A stretch of 43,239 nucleotides of DNA from an uncultured Clostridia bacterium (GCA_947631465.1 CANRLK010000012.1:1-43239), one strand, 5' to 3'; shown: positions 1 through 7,727, counted from the first letter of the stretch. Notes: generated from the letters alone by a model not told the origin. Numbers and translations: made by a program.

Positions 1-1
1 T

Positions 2-85
2 AACGGAAACGGAAAAGAAGAAATTGTATCGCTTGAAGAACTTGAAAGTTCAACCTTGTTTTCAGACGGTGCACCAAAAGGGTGA
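2..85 (+). CDS. C-terminal end of an unknown protein (truncated by window edge)
   Basis: An open frame enters from the left edge and ends at the TGA at 83-85, giving 27 residues rich in Glu and Ser (reads EEIVSLEELESSTLFSDG before the end). It is taken as coding because the stop codon lies inside a strong intrinsic terminator, the usual place for a gene end. The family cannot be recognised from this fragment. Confidence 0.5.
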   Translation, partial: NGNGKEEIVSLEELESSTLFSDGAPKG

Positions 86-110
86 GAAGGTAAAAACCTT
101 CTCGCCCTTT
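77..110 (+). terminator. Intrinsic terminator
   Basis: A 14-bp stem (77-90 with 97-110, one G-T pair) closes a 6-nt A-rich loop and is followed by T residues. It overlaps the stop codon of the partial upstream gene and ends that transcription unit. The A-rich left flank means it could also work from the other strand. Confidence 0.85.
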
Positions 111-184
111 TGAATGTAAGGGAGACGGGACTTGAAGGGAGACAAGGTGTGACTTGTGCTCTTTCACGCGCAAGGCACACCGCA

Positions 185-319
185 GGTCGGCGGATTCTAC
201 CGCCGACTCGACAATTGATAATTGTCGATCGTGCGCGCCGCCCAAGGCGCAAGTCCTGTCGACCGCACCAAGTCAGTATCATCCGAACCAAATACTCCAA
301 GCGGGTGAGTGGTTCGGAT
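185..319 (+). other. Structured non-coding block: cloverleaf-like fold plus 10-bp hairpin
   Basis: The roughly 320 bases between the partial gene and the next ORF hold no convincing gene but much secondary structure. A 5-bp outer stem (185-189 with 260-264) could enclose three hairpins: 187-206 (overlapping alternative, stem TCGGCGG), 208-228 (perfect 9-bp stem TCGACAATT) and 235-250 (GCGCC/GGCGC). CGACCGCACCA at 260-270 resembles a tRNA 3' end. A separate perfect 10-bp stem, 281-290 with 310-319 (ATCCGAACCA), follows. A canonical tRNA cannot be folded: the T-arm lacks TTC and no proper 7-bp acceptor stem forms. It may be a decayed tRNA/attachment remnant or a small structured RNA. Confidence 0.4.
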
Positions 320-350
320 TTACTTTTTATTTGTGAGCGCCGCCTGCTAC

Positions 351-379
351 TTGCGTTTCTCCTGTTTTTATGCTATAAT
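351..379 (+). promoter_or_regulatory. Promoter of the three-gene operon 408-1896
   Basis: TTGCGT (351-356), 17-nt spacer, perfect TATAAT (374-379). The predicted start near 386 leaves about a 22-nt leader before the ATG at 408, which includes the ribosome site. Confidence 0.75.
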
Positions 380-407
380 ATTAAACAGTAATTTAGCGGA
401 GAAGCGT

Positions 408-767
408 ATGAGGAAAATATTATCTGTCGTTTTGGAAGCCGTAAAAGTGTGCTTGAATGTCCTTATGGGAGCATTGTGCTTCATAAAGATCGACCACGAT
501 GTCGCCCTTATTCCCAATGCCGAGGGCGGGATCGGACAGTTCGACTACTATTACAGTATTTACGACAAGCTATTCAGAGAGGATTTGCAATTTCTCGTGT
601 ATATTGCTCTTGCGGTAATGACGGCGTCTGTCGCACTCTCGGCGGTCACCTGTATTGTCAAAGACAATCGAAAAATACGGATAGCGAGTCATATCATATT
701 TGCAGTTTCGGCTATATTCTTTCTTGCTCTTCTTTTTTATACCATGCAGATCCAATACAATTATTGA
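408..767 (+). CDS. Small three-TM membrane protein, unknown function
   Basis: A 119-residue protein starting MRKILSVV. Three hydrophobic stretches are visible, roughly residues 5-25, 60-85 and 92-115, with a polar loop (about 30-58) rich in Asp and Tyr between the first and second. The ATG at 408 is chosen over an earlier in-frame ATG at 309 because it has a GGAG ribosome site at 398-401 and lies just downstream of a clear promoter. It is the first gene of a plus-strand operon with a TfoX-N-like protein and an unknown soluble protein. I do not recognise the family, and no catalytic motif is visible. Confidence 0.7.
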   Translation: MRKILSVVLEAVKVCLNVLMGALCFIKIDHDVALIPNAEGGIGQFDYYYSIYDKLFREDLQFLVYIALAVMTASVALSAVTCIVKDNRKIRIASHIIFAVSAIFFLALLFYTMQIQYNY

Positions 768-796
768 TTTATAAATTTCAATTTTGCGGAGGGATT

Positions 797-1114
797 ATGC
801 CGTCAAGCAAGGAATATTTGAATTTCATTTTGGAGCAATTATCCGACTTAAAGGACATCACCTACAAAGCTATGATGGGTGAATTTTTGATCTACTATCG
901 CGGCAAACTTGTCGGCGGTATATACGATGACAGATTGCTCGTAAAACCCGTAAGATCCGCTCTATCCTATATGCCCCAAGCGGAGTATTCCTTGCCGTAT
1001 GAGGGCGCAAAGGAAATGCTCAATGTGGACAATGTGGACGATAAGGCTTTTTTGACAGGATTATTTGAGGCAATGTATAACGACCTGCCAATGCCGAAAA
1101 TGAAAAAGCGCTAA
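797..1114 (+). CDS. TfoX N-terminal domain-like protein
   Basis: 105 residues, consistent with a stand-alone TfoX_N domain. The diagnostic stretch is MMGEFLIYYRGKLVGGIYDD (about residues 24-43), followed by a RLLVKPV segment; in the family this forms the small alpha/beta domain named after the competence regulator TfoX. No TfoX C-terminal domain is present. Such short proteins are common in Firmicutes and their role is not established, so a competence function should not be assumed. The start has the ribosome site GCGGAGGGA at 786-794. It is second in the operon, 29 nt after the membrane protein and 23 nt before the next gene. Confidence 0.75.
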   Translation: MPSSKEYLNFILEQLSDLKDITYKAMMGEFLIYYRGKLVGGIYDDRLLVKPVRSALSYMPQAEYSLPYEGAKEMLNVDNVDDKAFLTGLFEAMYNDLPMPKMKKR

Positions 1115-1137
1115 ATTTTAATTTCGCGGAGGAAATC

Positions 1138-1896
1138 ATGGAATTTTGTTTAGACGGAAATTGCGAAGGAGAATTTCAATTCACGCCCAAAGAACGGAAT
1201 ACTCTCATACGGTATTGTCTTTCGGTCGCGACGAGGGCAAAGTGTTCGACAAGGGCGCTTCTTCGTCCTTTTAAGCAGAAATATCTCAAAGCGGCGTTCG
1301 ACGAGCAGCGCAAAGAGCATTTGGAACGCATCGCCCGTTATGAGCGGGCAATGCAAGAATATGACCCCGAAACGACAGAACTTCCGCAATGGATGCTCGG
1401 CTATTTCGAAGGAGTCCCCACCAAGGAAGCATATACCGACTATTGCAGGCGAGTCATAAAACAGGAAAAGGATGTACTGCGCGGCCGCAAACGCAGCTAT
1501 TTCGTCCATGTGGACTATGAGTTCATCGGCAGAAAGCTCCTCGCCTTTCATAACTCTTTGAACCCGCGCGTGACGTTCGGCTATTCGGGCAGACTGCACG
1601 AAGAGTGCGACTTTGCATTCGACGAAGAGAAACGCGAAGCGTTCTTAAATTCCTCTTTGAAAGAACTTCCGCAGTATCAGGACGATTGGATCCACGATTG
1701 GGGAAATGTGGCATTCGATGGCGTACACCTCATCTATGAGGATTTGACGCTCTTCCGCGGCGACGTATGTATTCTCGAAACCATTTCCCATGAGGAGATG
1801 ATGACCGTTCGCCTCGAAGAGACCGACCTCGCCGCGCTTGCCTTGAAGAAAGACGGTAATAAATTGGTAAAGAAATTGAATCTTGTGGCGCGGTAA
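1138..1896 (+). CDS. Unknown 252-aa soluble protein
   Basis: No family recognised. The protein is mixed alpha/beta in appearance, with no signal peptide or membrane segment. The first 115 residues are strongly charged and helical (many Arg/Lys/Glu), the middle contains KRSYFVHVDYEFIG and a YSGRLHEECDF segment, and the C-terminal part (about 190-252) has alternating hydrophobic residues suggesting beta structure and ends in a basic tail. The start is supported by GCGGAGGAAATC just upstream. All three operon members use nearly the same leader (TTT, one base, GCGGAGG or similar), so they look co-evolved as a unit. Confidence 0.7.
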   Translation: MEFCLDGNCEGEFQFTPKERNTLIRYCLSVATRAKCSTRALLRPFKQKYLKAAFDEQRKEHLERIARYERAMQEYDPETTELPQWMLGYFEGVPTKEAYTDYCRRVIKQEKDVLRGRKRSYFVHVDYEFIGRKLLAFHNSLNPRVTFGYSGRLHEECDFAFDEEKREAFLNSSLKELPQYQDDWIHDWGNVAFDGVHLIYEDLTLFRGDVCILETISHEEMMTVRLEETDLAALALKKDGNKLVKKLNLVAR

Positions 1897-1960
1897 ATTG
1901 GCTATGAGCTGCAATGCGAAGGGATTTTCGGTGGAAACGACCGCCGCAAGGCGACGCGAA

Positions 1961-2134
1961 ACACCCTACCCCTTGGCTCCCCCTCTGAAATAGGGGTGGA
2001 GCGGCGCAAATTCTGTTCGACAGCCCAGTGGGCTGCGAACTGCGCCGCGACAGCCGAGCTGGTGGCGAGGCGGACTTGCGGCGGGGGCAACCGCCGCAAG
2101 GCTGTCGAGGCGTTAGCCGAGACTGAGGGGGTGT
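1961..2134 (-). repeat. Dispersed intergenic repeat (type C) with an internal type-B segment
   Basis: Bounded by ACACCC at 1961-1966 and its inverse GGGGGTGT at 2127-2134. Read on the minus strand it begins ACACCCCCTCAGTCTCGG, as do the copies at 10087 and 15835. An internal stretch (about 1993-2085) matches the type-B repeats at 9664-9955 and 10520-10812, so one repeat is nested in another. The rest of the 320-bp gap 1897-2217 holds only this and the terminator; no gene is seen. Confidence 0.75.
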
Positions 2135-2153
2135 CACCTTATTGATAAGCGCC

Positions 2154-2179
2154 GCGCGCCGAAGGAATCTTCGGCGCGC
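2154..2179. terminator. Bidirectional hairpin terminator (repeat-associated)
   Basis: A perfect 11-bp stem (GCGCGCCGAAG, 2154-2164, pairing with 2169-2179) has a GAAT loop. The same stem and loop recur at 10412-10443, also directly after a type-C repeat and a TTATTNATAAGCGC stretch, so the hairpin travels with the repeat. It lies between convergent gene ends. Confidence 0.7.
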
Positions 2180-2217
2180 TGCTTTATAATCGTAAATTCT
2201 TTTTCAATCCTAAATCG

Positions 2218-3123
2218 TTATCCTTCTCTTCTCAAAATCCCCAAGATACGCTCAAAATAATCGGGCAGCGGAGCGAAAAATTCCATGCGCTCGCCGCTCG
2301 TCGGGTGGGTCAGTTCCAAGCGGTAGGCGTGCAGAAGCTGTCCGTCTAACGAAAACCGCTGTTTCGCGTATCCGTACACCTTGTCTCCGACCACGGGATG
2401 CCCCACATACCTGCAATGCACGCGGATCTGGTGCGTCCTGCCCGTCTTCAACGAAAACTTCACGAGCGTGTTCTCCCGAAACCGCTCCTTCACGAAAAAC
2501 TCCGTCTCCGCGCGTCTCCCCTTGCCCTGCGGTAGCACCGCCATCTTCAATCGGTTCTTCGGATCTCGCCCGATCTGCGTCACGATCGTCCCCTCTTCTT
2601 CCTTCAAGACCCCCTCGACAAGCGCCAAATACTCCCGCCGCAGTGTCTTTGTCTGGATCTGCTCCGAAAGCGACAAATGCGCTCTATCCGTCTTTGCGAC
2701 GACCAATAATCCCGACGTGTCCTTGTCGATCCTATGCACGATCCCGGGGCGCAATGCGCCGTTGATTCCGCTCAAATTTTTTAGATGAAACAGCAGTGCG
2801 TTGACGAGCGTCCCATCTTCATTTCCGTTTCCCGCGTGTACCGTCATGCCCTGCGCCTTGTTCACGACCGCAAACTCCTCGTCCTCGTACACGATCTCGA
2901 TCGGAATATCCTCGGGCTTCGCCGAAATGGGCTTGGGCTCTTCGATCTCCGCCTTCACCTTCTGCCCCGCCTTCAAAGTCTCCCCCGCCTTGACGGGCTT
3001 CCCGTCCACAAAGACGTGCCCCTCGTCCGCAAGCCGCTTCACCGCAGACCGCGTCAGTCCCGTCTTTTGCGCCAAAAAAACGTCAACGCGGAGAGCCTCC
3101 GCGTCAAACTCCATTTCTTTCAT
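2218..3123 (-). CDS. RluA/RluD-family 23S rRNA pseudouridine synthase
   Basis: 301 residues with the usual RluD layout: an N-terminal S4-like RNA-binding domain (about 12-60, containing LTRSAVKRLADEG) followed by the synthase domain. The catalytic motif is HRIDKDTSGLLV with nucleophile Asp133; downstream KTGRTHQIRVH is the second family motif. It isomerises uridines in large-subunit rRNA; the exact target cannot be told from sequence. ATG 3123-3121 overlaps the lspA stop by 4 nt (ATGA), so it is translationally coupled as last gene of the lgt operon. The lspA-rluD pairing is common in Firmicutes (ylyB-like). Confidence 0.93.
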   Translation of the reverse strand: MKEMEFDAEALRVDVFLAQKTGLTRSAVKRLADEGHVFVDGKPVKAGETLKAGQKVKAEIEEPKPISAKPEDIPIEIVYEDEEFAVVNKAQGMTVHAGNGNEDGTLVNALLFHLKNLSGINGALRPGIVHRIDKDTSGLLVVAKTDRAHLSLSEQIQTKTLRREYLALVEGVLKEEEGTIVTQIGRDPKNRLKMAVLPQGKGRRAETEFFVKERFRENTLVKFSLKTGRTHQIRVHCRYVGHPVVGDKVYGYAKQRFSLDGQLLHAYRLELTHPTSGERMEFFAPLPDYFERILGILRREG

Positions 3124-3719
3124 TGCTGCACTTCCTCTTGCGTCTCCGTCCGCGCTTCTGTCATACCCCCCGTCTGCGCTTCCAACCCTTCCTCTTCCGT
3201 CTGCTCCTTATGCTTTTCCTCTTCCCGAAGTTTCCGCCATTTCCCAAGCGGGATGACGGCGTCCTTTCCGACAAAGAGGATACAGATCATGAGCGCGACC
3301 GCGCCGAAGGTGATGAAGAAGTCGGCGAGGTTGCAAATGCCGAAATGCAGGCGCTGCACGTCGATGAAGTCGCGCACATACCCGAGGAACACGCGGTCGA
3401 GAAAGTTTCCGATCGCCCCAGCTTCGATGACGGCAAGGCAGACGCGGGCGGCGTTGTTGTTCTTGAATACGGTAAAGAACAGCACGGCGATGCCGATCAT
3501 CATCAAGACAGTGAGGACGATAAACGCCGCCATCGCCCATTCCGATTCGCCGAACCATCCGAAGGCGATGCCCGTATTTCCCCCGGGCAAGTAGGAAATG
3601 CGCACGAGCCCCAAAAAATAATCGCTCTCGGCAAGGGCGGCGTACGCTGCGGCTTTGGTGATGAGGTCCAAAAAGAGGAGCGTGAGCGTCAAGAGCCCCA
3701 TGGCGAGAGGAAAGATCAT
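3120..3719 (-). CDS. lspA: Lipoprotein signal peptidase (signal peptidase II)
   Basis: 199 residues; the membrane aspartyl protease that cleaves diacylglyceryl-modified prolipoproteins. About four membrane segments are visible, with family motifs NTGIAFG (48-54), GNFLDRV then VRDFID (catalytic Asp near 117) and NLADFF (catalytic Asp near 133). The ATG at 3719 is chosen over an upstream in-frame start because it overlaps the upstream gene stop as ATGA and starts directly at a membrane segment. The last 50 residues are an unusual Glu/Gln/Thr-rich hydrophilic tail absent from standard LspA. It shares an operon with lgt, the preceding enzyme in the same pathway. Confidence 0.93.
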   Translation of the reverse strand: MIFPLAMGLLTLTLLFLDLITKAAAYAALAESDYFLGLVRISYLPGGNTGIAFGWFGESEWAMAAFIVLTVLMMIGIAVLFFTVFKNNNAARVCLAVIEAGAIGNFLDRVFLGYVRDFIDVQRLHFGICNLADFFITFGAVALMICILFVGKDAVIPLGKWRKLREEEKHKEQTEEEGLEAQTGGMTEARTETQEEVQQ

Positions 3720-4222
3720 GACTCGTTCTCCTCTTCCATCAATCCGAGGTTCTTGCAAAGGTCTCCGAGGTCGAGCGGCTCTTTGGGGTTGAGCACCGCG
3801 TCCATGTCAAAGACGGGCTCGTCCTCTTCGTCGGGCTCTTCGGGGGTCTCCCCAAGGCGGGTCAAAAGCGCGTCCGTGAAGGTCTTGAAGTCCCCCACGT
3901 CCTCTTCGTCGGGATAGCGGCGGATGAGCCGTTCGGAGAGCAGGCGGCACTTTTCCGCGAGAAGGCTCAACTCCTTCTTTTCGGAATCGGTCTGGGCAAG
4001 GCTCTCCTGTTTGATGCGCTCGCCCTCCGCGACGGCGCGCATGAGCGCCGCCGACACTTCGCTCCGCTGTCCTTCGAGCACCGAAAGGCGGGCGCGCAGC
4101 TGACGGTTCTCCTCTTTGAGCTCCTCCGCCGCCTCGCGCTGCCGTCTCACGACTGCTTCGTATTCCTCTTTGAGCCGCGATACGAGCACCGCGATCTCCT
4201 TTTCCTTATACCGTTTCATCAT
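3716..4222 (-). CDS. DivIVA-like coiled-coil protein
   Basis: 168 residues, almost entirely charged helix. Residues 1-100 look like a continuous coiled coil (EEYEAVVRRQREAAEELKEE and similar heptads), and the tail from about 115 is very acidic (EEPDEEDEPVFDMD). Short proteins like this, between metabolic genes and lspA in Clostridia, are usually annotated as DivIVA-like cell-division initiation proteins; that is family-level inference, and no classic DivIVA N-terminal motif is obvious. Two adjacent ATGs (4222 and 4219) follow a GGGGGACGGGA ribosome site. Its start overlaps the pncB end by 17 nt and its stop overlaps the lspA start. Confidence 0.65.
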   Translation of the reverse strand: MMKRYKEKEIAVLVSRLKEEYEAVVRRQREAAEELKEENRQLRARLSVLEGQRSEVSAALMRAVAEGERIKQESLAQTDSEKKELSLLAEKCRLLSERLIRRYPDEEDVGDFKTFTDALLTRLGETPEEPDEEDEPVFDMDAVLNPKEPLDLGDLCKNLGLMEEENES

Positions 4223-5660
4223 TTCCCGTCCCCCCTTGCCGATACGCATTGACCATTTGTTTTTTGAGCGCGTGTAGCTCGTCCGATAGGTCCACTTTAT
4301 AGATATGCGGCATGTCGAGGCGGGTATATTCCTCCCAGAAATGCGCGTATTCGTTGCGGAAATAACGGTTGATCTCCAAAAGCGGCAGCTTTTCGCGCAC
4401 GCATTTTCCCTTTCGGATGAGCGGCGTACGGAGATTCCTCGCCGTAAAACAGCGCAGCGTCTTTTTCTTCCAAACGTCGACGGGATGGAAGATGACGAGC
4501 GGCTTTGTGGTATCCACCGTCTCCCCTTCCCGCGTGATGTAGTCCGCGACCGCCATGCCCGACTTTCCGTCATACAGACGGTACACGTCTTTGAGCCCGG
4601 GGTTTGTGATCTTCTCCGTCGTGTCCGAGAGTTTGATCTTGGGCACTTCCGTCCCGTCCTTTTCAAAGACGGCGGCGAGCTTATACACTCCGCCGAGGGC
4701 GGGCATGTCCGCGCTCGTGATGAGTTTTGTCCCGATCCCCCAGCTGTCGATCTTCGCGCCCTGTCCCTTCAACGAGCGCACGCTGTTCTCGTCGAGATCG
4801 CCCGACGCGCAAATGATCGCCTTTTCAAATCCCGCGTCGTCGAGCATCTTCCGCGCCTCTTTGGAAAGATAGGCAAGGTCGCCCGAGTCAAGGCGGATGC
4901 CCTTGGGCTCGTGTCCCGCCGCGCGCAGCTCCTTGAACACCGTGATCACGTTCGGAATGCCGCTCTTTAAGGTATCGTATGTATCGACGAGCAAAAGACA
5001 CCCTTCGGGGAAGCTCTTCGCATAAGCGCGGAAGGCTTCGAGCTCGGACGGGAAGTTCATGACCCAGCTGTGCGCCATCGTGCCCGAGACGGGCACGCCG
5101 AACAGCTTTCCCGCATAGACGTTGGACGTTCCGACGCAGCCGCCGATGATCGCCGCCCGCGCGCCGTAAATGCCCGCATCAGGTCCTTGCGCGCGGCGAA
5201 GTCCGAACTCCATCACGCCGCCGCCCGCCGCCGAACAGATCTTCGCCGCCTTGCTCGCGATGAGCGTCTGATGGTTGACAAAGGTCAAAAGCGCGGTCTC
5301 CACGAGCTGCGCCTCGATCATGGGCGCGGTGACCGTCAAGATCGGCTCGTAGGGAAAGACGATCTCCCCCTCGCGCACCGCCGTCACATCCCCCGTAAAG
5401 CGCATGCCCTTCAAATAGCTTAAAAAGTCCTCTCGGAACATCCCAAGCGAGCGAAGATAGGAAATGTCCTCGTCCTCGAAATGCAAGTTTTCAAGATACT
5501 CCGCCGCCTGTTCGAGCCCCGCGGCGACCGAGTAAGTGATGAGCTTGTTGGGTCGGAAAAACAGATCGAACGAGGCGAGCTGTTCGCTCTTCCCCTCCGA
5601 AAAATAGCCCTGTCCCATCGTAAGCTGGTATAGATCCGTAAGCAGTGTGAGATTCCTCAT
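4206..5660 (-). CDS. pncB: Nicotinate phosphoribosyltransferase
   Basis: 484 residues. It converts nicotinate and PRPP to nicotinate mononucleotide in NAD salvage. It starts with the family signature LLTDLYQLTMGQGYF, carries the segment GTMAHSWVMNF (about 191-201, containing the phosphorylated His of this family), GIRLDSGDLAYLS and DSWGIGTKLITS (phosphate binding), and has the Cys-containing C-terminal region typical of bacterial PncB. The length is normal. It lies 4 nt downstream of lgt and overlaps the coiled-coil gene, so it is clearly cotranscribed. Its position between the two lipoprotein-processing genes has no obvious metabolic reason. Confidence 0.95.
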   Translation of the reverse strand: MRNLTLLTDLYQLTMGQGYFSEGKSEQLASFDLFFRPNKLITYSVAAGLEQAAEYLENLHFEDEDISYLRSLGMFREDFLSYLKGMRFTGDVTAVREGEIVFPYEPILTVTAPMIEAQLVETALLTFVNHQTLIASKAAKICSAAGGGVMEFGLRRAQGPDAGIYGARAAIIGGCVGTSNVYAGKLFGVPVSGTMAHSWVMNFPSELEAFRAYAKSFPEGCLLLVDTYDTLKSGIPNVITVFKELRAAGHEPKGIRLDSGDLAYLSKEARKMLDDAGFEKAIICASGDLDENSVRSLKGQGAKIDSWGIGTKLITSADMPALGGVYKLAAVFEKDGTEVPKIKLSDTTEKITNPGLKDVYRLYDGKSGMAVADYITREGETVDTTKPLVIFHPVDVWKKKTLRCFTARNLRTPLIRKGKCVREKLPLLEINRYFRNEYAHFWEEYTRLDMPHIYKVDLSDELHALKKQMVNAYRQGGTGNDETV

Positions 5661-5664
5661 GTCC

Positions 5665-6735
5665 TTATCCTTGATTTTCGCTCCCGTCGGAGCCCTCTTG
5701 TTCCTTGTCTTTCGGCGCGTCCTCTTTCTCCGTGCCCTCGTCTAAGGTTTCGTTCTTCTTGCCGCCGAACAGTCCCTTGACCTTCCCGCAAAATTGATTC
5801 CATTTATACTTAAAAGTGAGTTCTTCGGGCTTTTGGGGGTATTCGCTTCCGAAGAGGTTGATCTTGGAGAAATAGGGAACGTCGTCCTTGGTCGAGGGGA
5901 TGAACTCCTTGATTCCGCACGGCTCTCCCTTTTTGCTGCCGATAAATTTGCCCTCTTTATAGTAATTCAGAAGGAGCAGGGTCATGATGCCCGCAACGCC
6001 GAAGATGATCATGAGGTAGGAAAAGACCTGCGACCAAGGCACGCCGCCGCCGCTCAAAATGTAGCTGGGGTCGCGAAGGGGCTCCATGATCGCCCTTACC
6101 GTGCCGTACCACACGAAGTAGGCGAAGGTGAGCAGTCCGTTGGGCTTTTTGGTGAAAAACCAGGCGGCGCTGAAAAGAAGCGCGAAGCCCACGAGGTTGA
6201 TGACGCTCTCATAGAAGAAGAAGGCGTGATACCAGCCCCCGCGGCTGTCCACATAGACGGCGAACGGAAACCATTGGAGCTTGGGGTCGGTGATGGGCGA
6301 GCCGAACACTTCTTGGTTGAAGAAATTCCCCCAGCGCCCGATCGCCTGCGCGAGCAAAATGGTGACGACGACGCAGTCCGCGGCGCGGAAGAAGCTGATC
6401 TTCTTGACGAGGCAGACGATCACGCCCATGCCCACGCCGCCGATGACCCCGCCGATGATCGAAAGTCCCCCTTCGCGGATGTATTCCCAGGCGAACCAAT
6501 AGCGGATATTCATGCCGTCCGTGATACAGTAAAAGAGACGCGCACAGATGAGCGCGGTCGGAATGCAGAAGATGAAAAGGGTGAAAATGAGATCGGGCGA
6601 GATGTTTCTGCGCTTCATGAGAAGCGCGGAGAGCGAAGTCGCCGCGATGATGCCCGTCAGAATGCACAGGGCATAGTAATAAATTCGGAATCCGAAGATG
6701 TCGATCCCCGGGTTGTCAAGCAAGAGAAATTGCAT
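5665..6735 (-). CDS. lgt: Prolipoprotein diacylglyceryl transferase
   Basis: 356 residues. It transfers diacylglycerol from phosphatidylglycerol to the lipobox Cys of prolipoproteins. It starts MQFLLLDNPGIDIFGFRIYY as in the family and shows about seven membrane segments, the EGGLSIIGG motif near residue 90 and IGRWGNFFNQEVFG near 130 (the Lgt signature). A long hydrophilic C-terminal tail (about 265-356) ends in an acidic Lys/Glu/Asp stretch, longer than in typical 270-290-aa Lgt. ATG 6735 is the only start that keeps the conserved N-terminus, although the best promoter places transcription start only about 3 nt upstream. Confidence 0.95.
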   Translation of the reverse strand: MQFLLLDNPGIDIFGFRIYYYALCILTGIIAATSLSALLMKRRNISPDLIFTLFIFCIPTALICARLFYCITDGMNIRYWFAWEYIREGGLSIIGGVIGGVGMGVIVCLVKKISFFRAADCVVVTILLAQAIGRWGNFFNQEVFGSPITDPKLQWFPFAVYVDSRGGWYHAFFFYESVINLVGFALLFSAAWFFTKKPNGLLTFAYFVWYGTVRAIMEPLRDPSYILSGGGVPWSQVFSYLMIIFGVAGIMTLLLLNYYKEGKFIGSKKGEPCGIKEFIPSTKDDVPYFSKINLFGSEYPQKPEELTFKYKWNQFCGKVKGLFGGKKNETLDEGTEKEDAPKDKEQEGSDGSENQG

Positions 6736-6744
6736 CGTATCCCC

Positions 6745-6774
6745 ATTATAGCACTGCTCGGGACGGAAAGTCAA
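6745..6774 (-). promoter_or_regulatory. lgt operon promoter, near-leaderless
   Basis: TTGACT (6774-6769), 18-nt spacer, perfect TATAAT (6750-6745), then only 9 nt (GGGGATACG) to the lgt ATG at 6735. Transcription would begin about 3-5 nt before the start codon. If an upstream promoter is also used, GGGGAT could act as a weak ribosome site. Confidence 0.75.
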
Positions 6775-6801
6775 CCGCAAAGCGCGGCTTTCGGGAAAAA
6801 A

Positions 6802-7500
6802 TCAATTCAAATCGAGCTTTAAGGGCTTGATGGCTTTGAGCGCGGGGATGGACGCAAAGAGCAGGGCGAAGTTGATCGCGCTGTTGATGAGCTGTCCCTT
6901 AAAGACGAGCCGCGCCAAGGCGTAGGTGAAGTACATGTTGATCCCGCCGAAGTAGGTGTTGAAGTAGCCGAGCATCTCCTGCGAGAAGCCGACCTTGGAA
7001 TAGTAGAGGTACATGCCCGTCGTGTTGATGCCGACCGAGCAGACGACGAGCACCAAAAGACAGGAGAGCGCGAGCTTCACATAGATATTGAGCGGCAGTT
7101 TGACCATAAAGCCCGAAATGAGCGCCATCATCGCGACCGAAATGCCGATCCAGGGCATGTAGACGCCGAACGGATTGACGAGAAAGCCGAGCGTGTCCCC
7201 CAAAAATGCCGCGACGCAGCCGTAGATCGGTCCGACCAGAATGCCCGTGAGCATGCTGACGAGAATGGTAAAGGAGAACTGCGTGTCGAGGAGCTTGATT
7301 TCGAGGAAGTTGGACGCAATGCAGAGCGCGGTCATCACGCCCATATAGGCGATCTTCTTCGCCGTGGATTTCCCGAGGATGACCTGCGAGAAGAACAGCC
7401 GCTCGAAGAGAGAATACTGTTTTTTCTCCTTTCCCCCTTCTGCGGCGGTTGTGTCGCCGTGGGTCTTCTTTGATCTTTCTTTTGCCTTGGTTTGAGACAT
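6802..7500 (-). CDS. folT: ECF transporter S component, folate type
   Basis: 232 residues: a hydrophilic N-terminal 40 residues, then about six membrane helices beginning near KKIAYMGVMTALCIASNFLE, the typical first helix of ECF S components. The substrate assignment to folate rests on the tetrahydrofolate riboswitch directly upstream (7596-7697), which commonly controls folT. It would need shared EcfA/EcfT energising proteins, which are not in this window. ATG 7500 follows CGGAGG at 7514-7509, and this start gives a normal S-component length. The lgt operon follows with its own promoter. Confidence 0.85.
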   Translation of the reverse strand: MSQTKAKERSKKTHGDTTAAEGGKEKKQYSLFERLFFSQVILGKSTAKKIAYMGVMTALCIASNFLEIKLLDTQFSFTILVSMLTGILVGPIYGCVAAFLGDTLGFLVNPFGVYMPWIGISVAMMALISGFMVKLPLNIYVKLALSCLLVLVVCSVGINTTGMYLYYSKVGFSQEMLGYFNTYFGGINMYFTYALARLVFKGQLINSAINFALLFASIPALKAIKPLKLDLN

Positions 7501-7507
7501 GAAAAAA

Positions 7508-7525
7508 ACCTCCGTTTGAAGAGGT
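7508..7525 (-). promoter_or_regulatory. Hairpin pairing with the folT ribosome-binding site
   Basis: ACCTC (7525-7521) can pair with GAGGT (7512-7508), burying the GGAGG of the folT ribosome site in a short stem followed by seven T residues. The same element could act as a weak terminator or as a ribosome-site sequestrator. It is the probable expression platform of the upstream riboswitch. Confidence 0.6.
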
Positions 7526-7595
7526 CCGTCGTCGGCTTTCCATGGACGCAAAAAAATAAGCGTCGTTTGCCGTGCTTCGAGCGGACGCGCCGCGG

Positions 7596-7697
7596 CACCG
7601 CAGGATCAGGCAGTGGAAAAAGATTTACCGACCCTTTCGTTTGCGAACAACGTCCCGTTTCGCAACACTTTACGCACCTTGGCTACTCATCGCGCTC
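7596..7697 (-). ncRNA. Tetrahydrofolate (THF) riboswitch aptamer
   Basis: On the minus strand the leader reads GATGAGTAG, then GGTGCGTAAAGTGT, ACGGGACGTTG, ACGAAAGGG and CACTGCCTGATCC in order, which matches the conserved blocks of the folT-type THF riboswitch (GAGTAG, GGTGCGTTAAGTGT, ACGGGATGTTG, CGAA, CTGC-ATCC). The arm TTGCGAA/TTCGCAA pairs. It starts at about the predicted transcription start and lies about 95 nt upstream of the folT ATG. The exact ends of the P1 stem are uncertain. Confidence 0.85.
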
Positions 7698-7698
7698 A

Positions 7699-7727
7699 AT
7701 CATATCACAACCTCTCAAAAAAGGCAA
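7699..7727 (-). promoter_or_regulatory. folT promoter
   Basis: TTGCCT (7727-7722), 17-nt spacer, TATGAT (7704-7699). The predicted start near 7692 coincides with the 5' edge of the THF aptamer. Confidence 0.75.

Noticed and set aside
183..270. Possible tRNA gene
   Set aside because: Only the 3' end looks tRNA-like. The T-loop lacks TTC, only 5 acceptor pairs form and no proper D-arm or anticodon arm (7-nt loop) is present.
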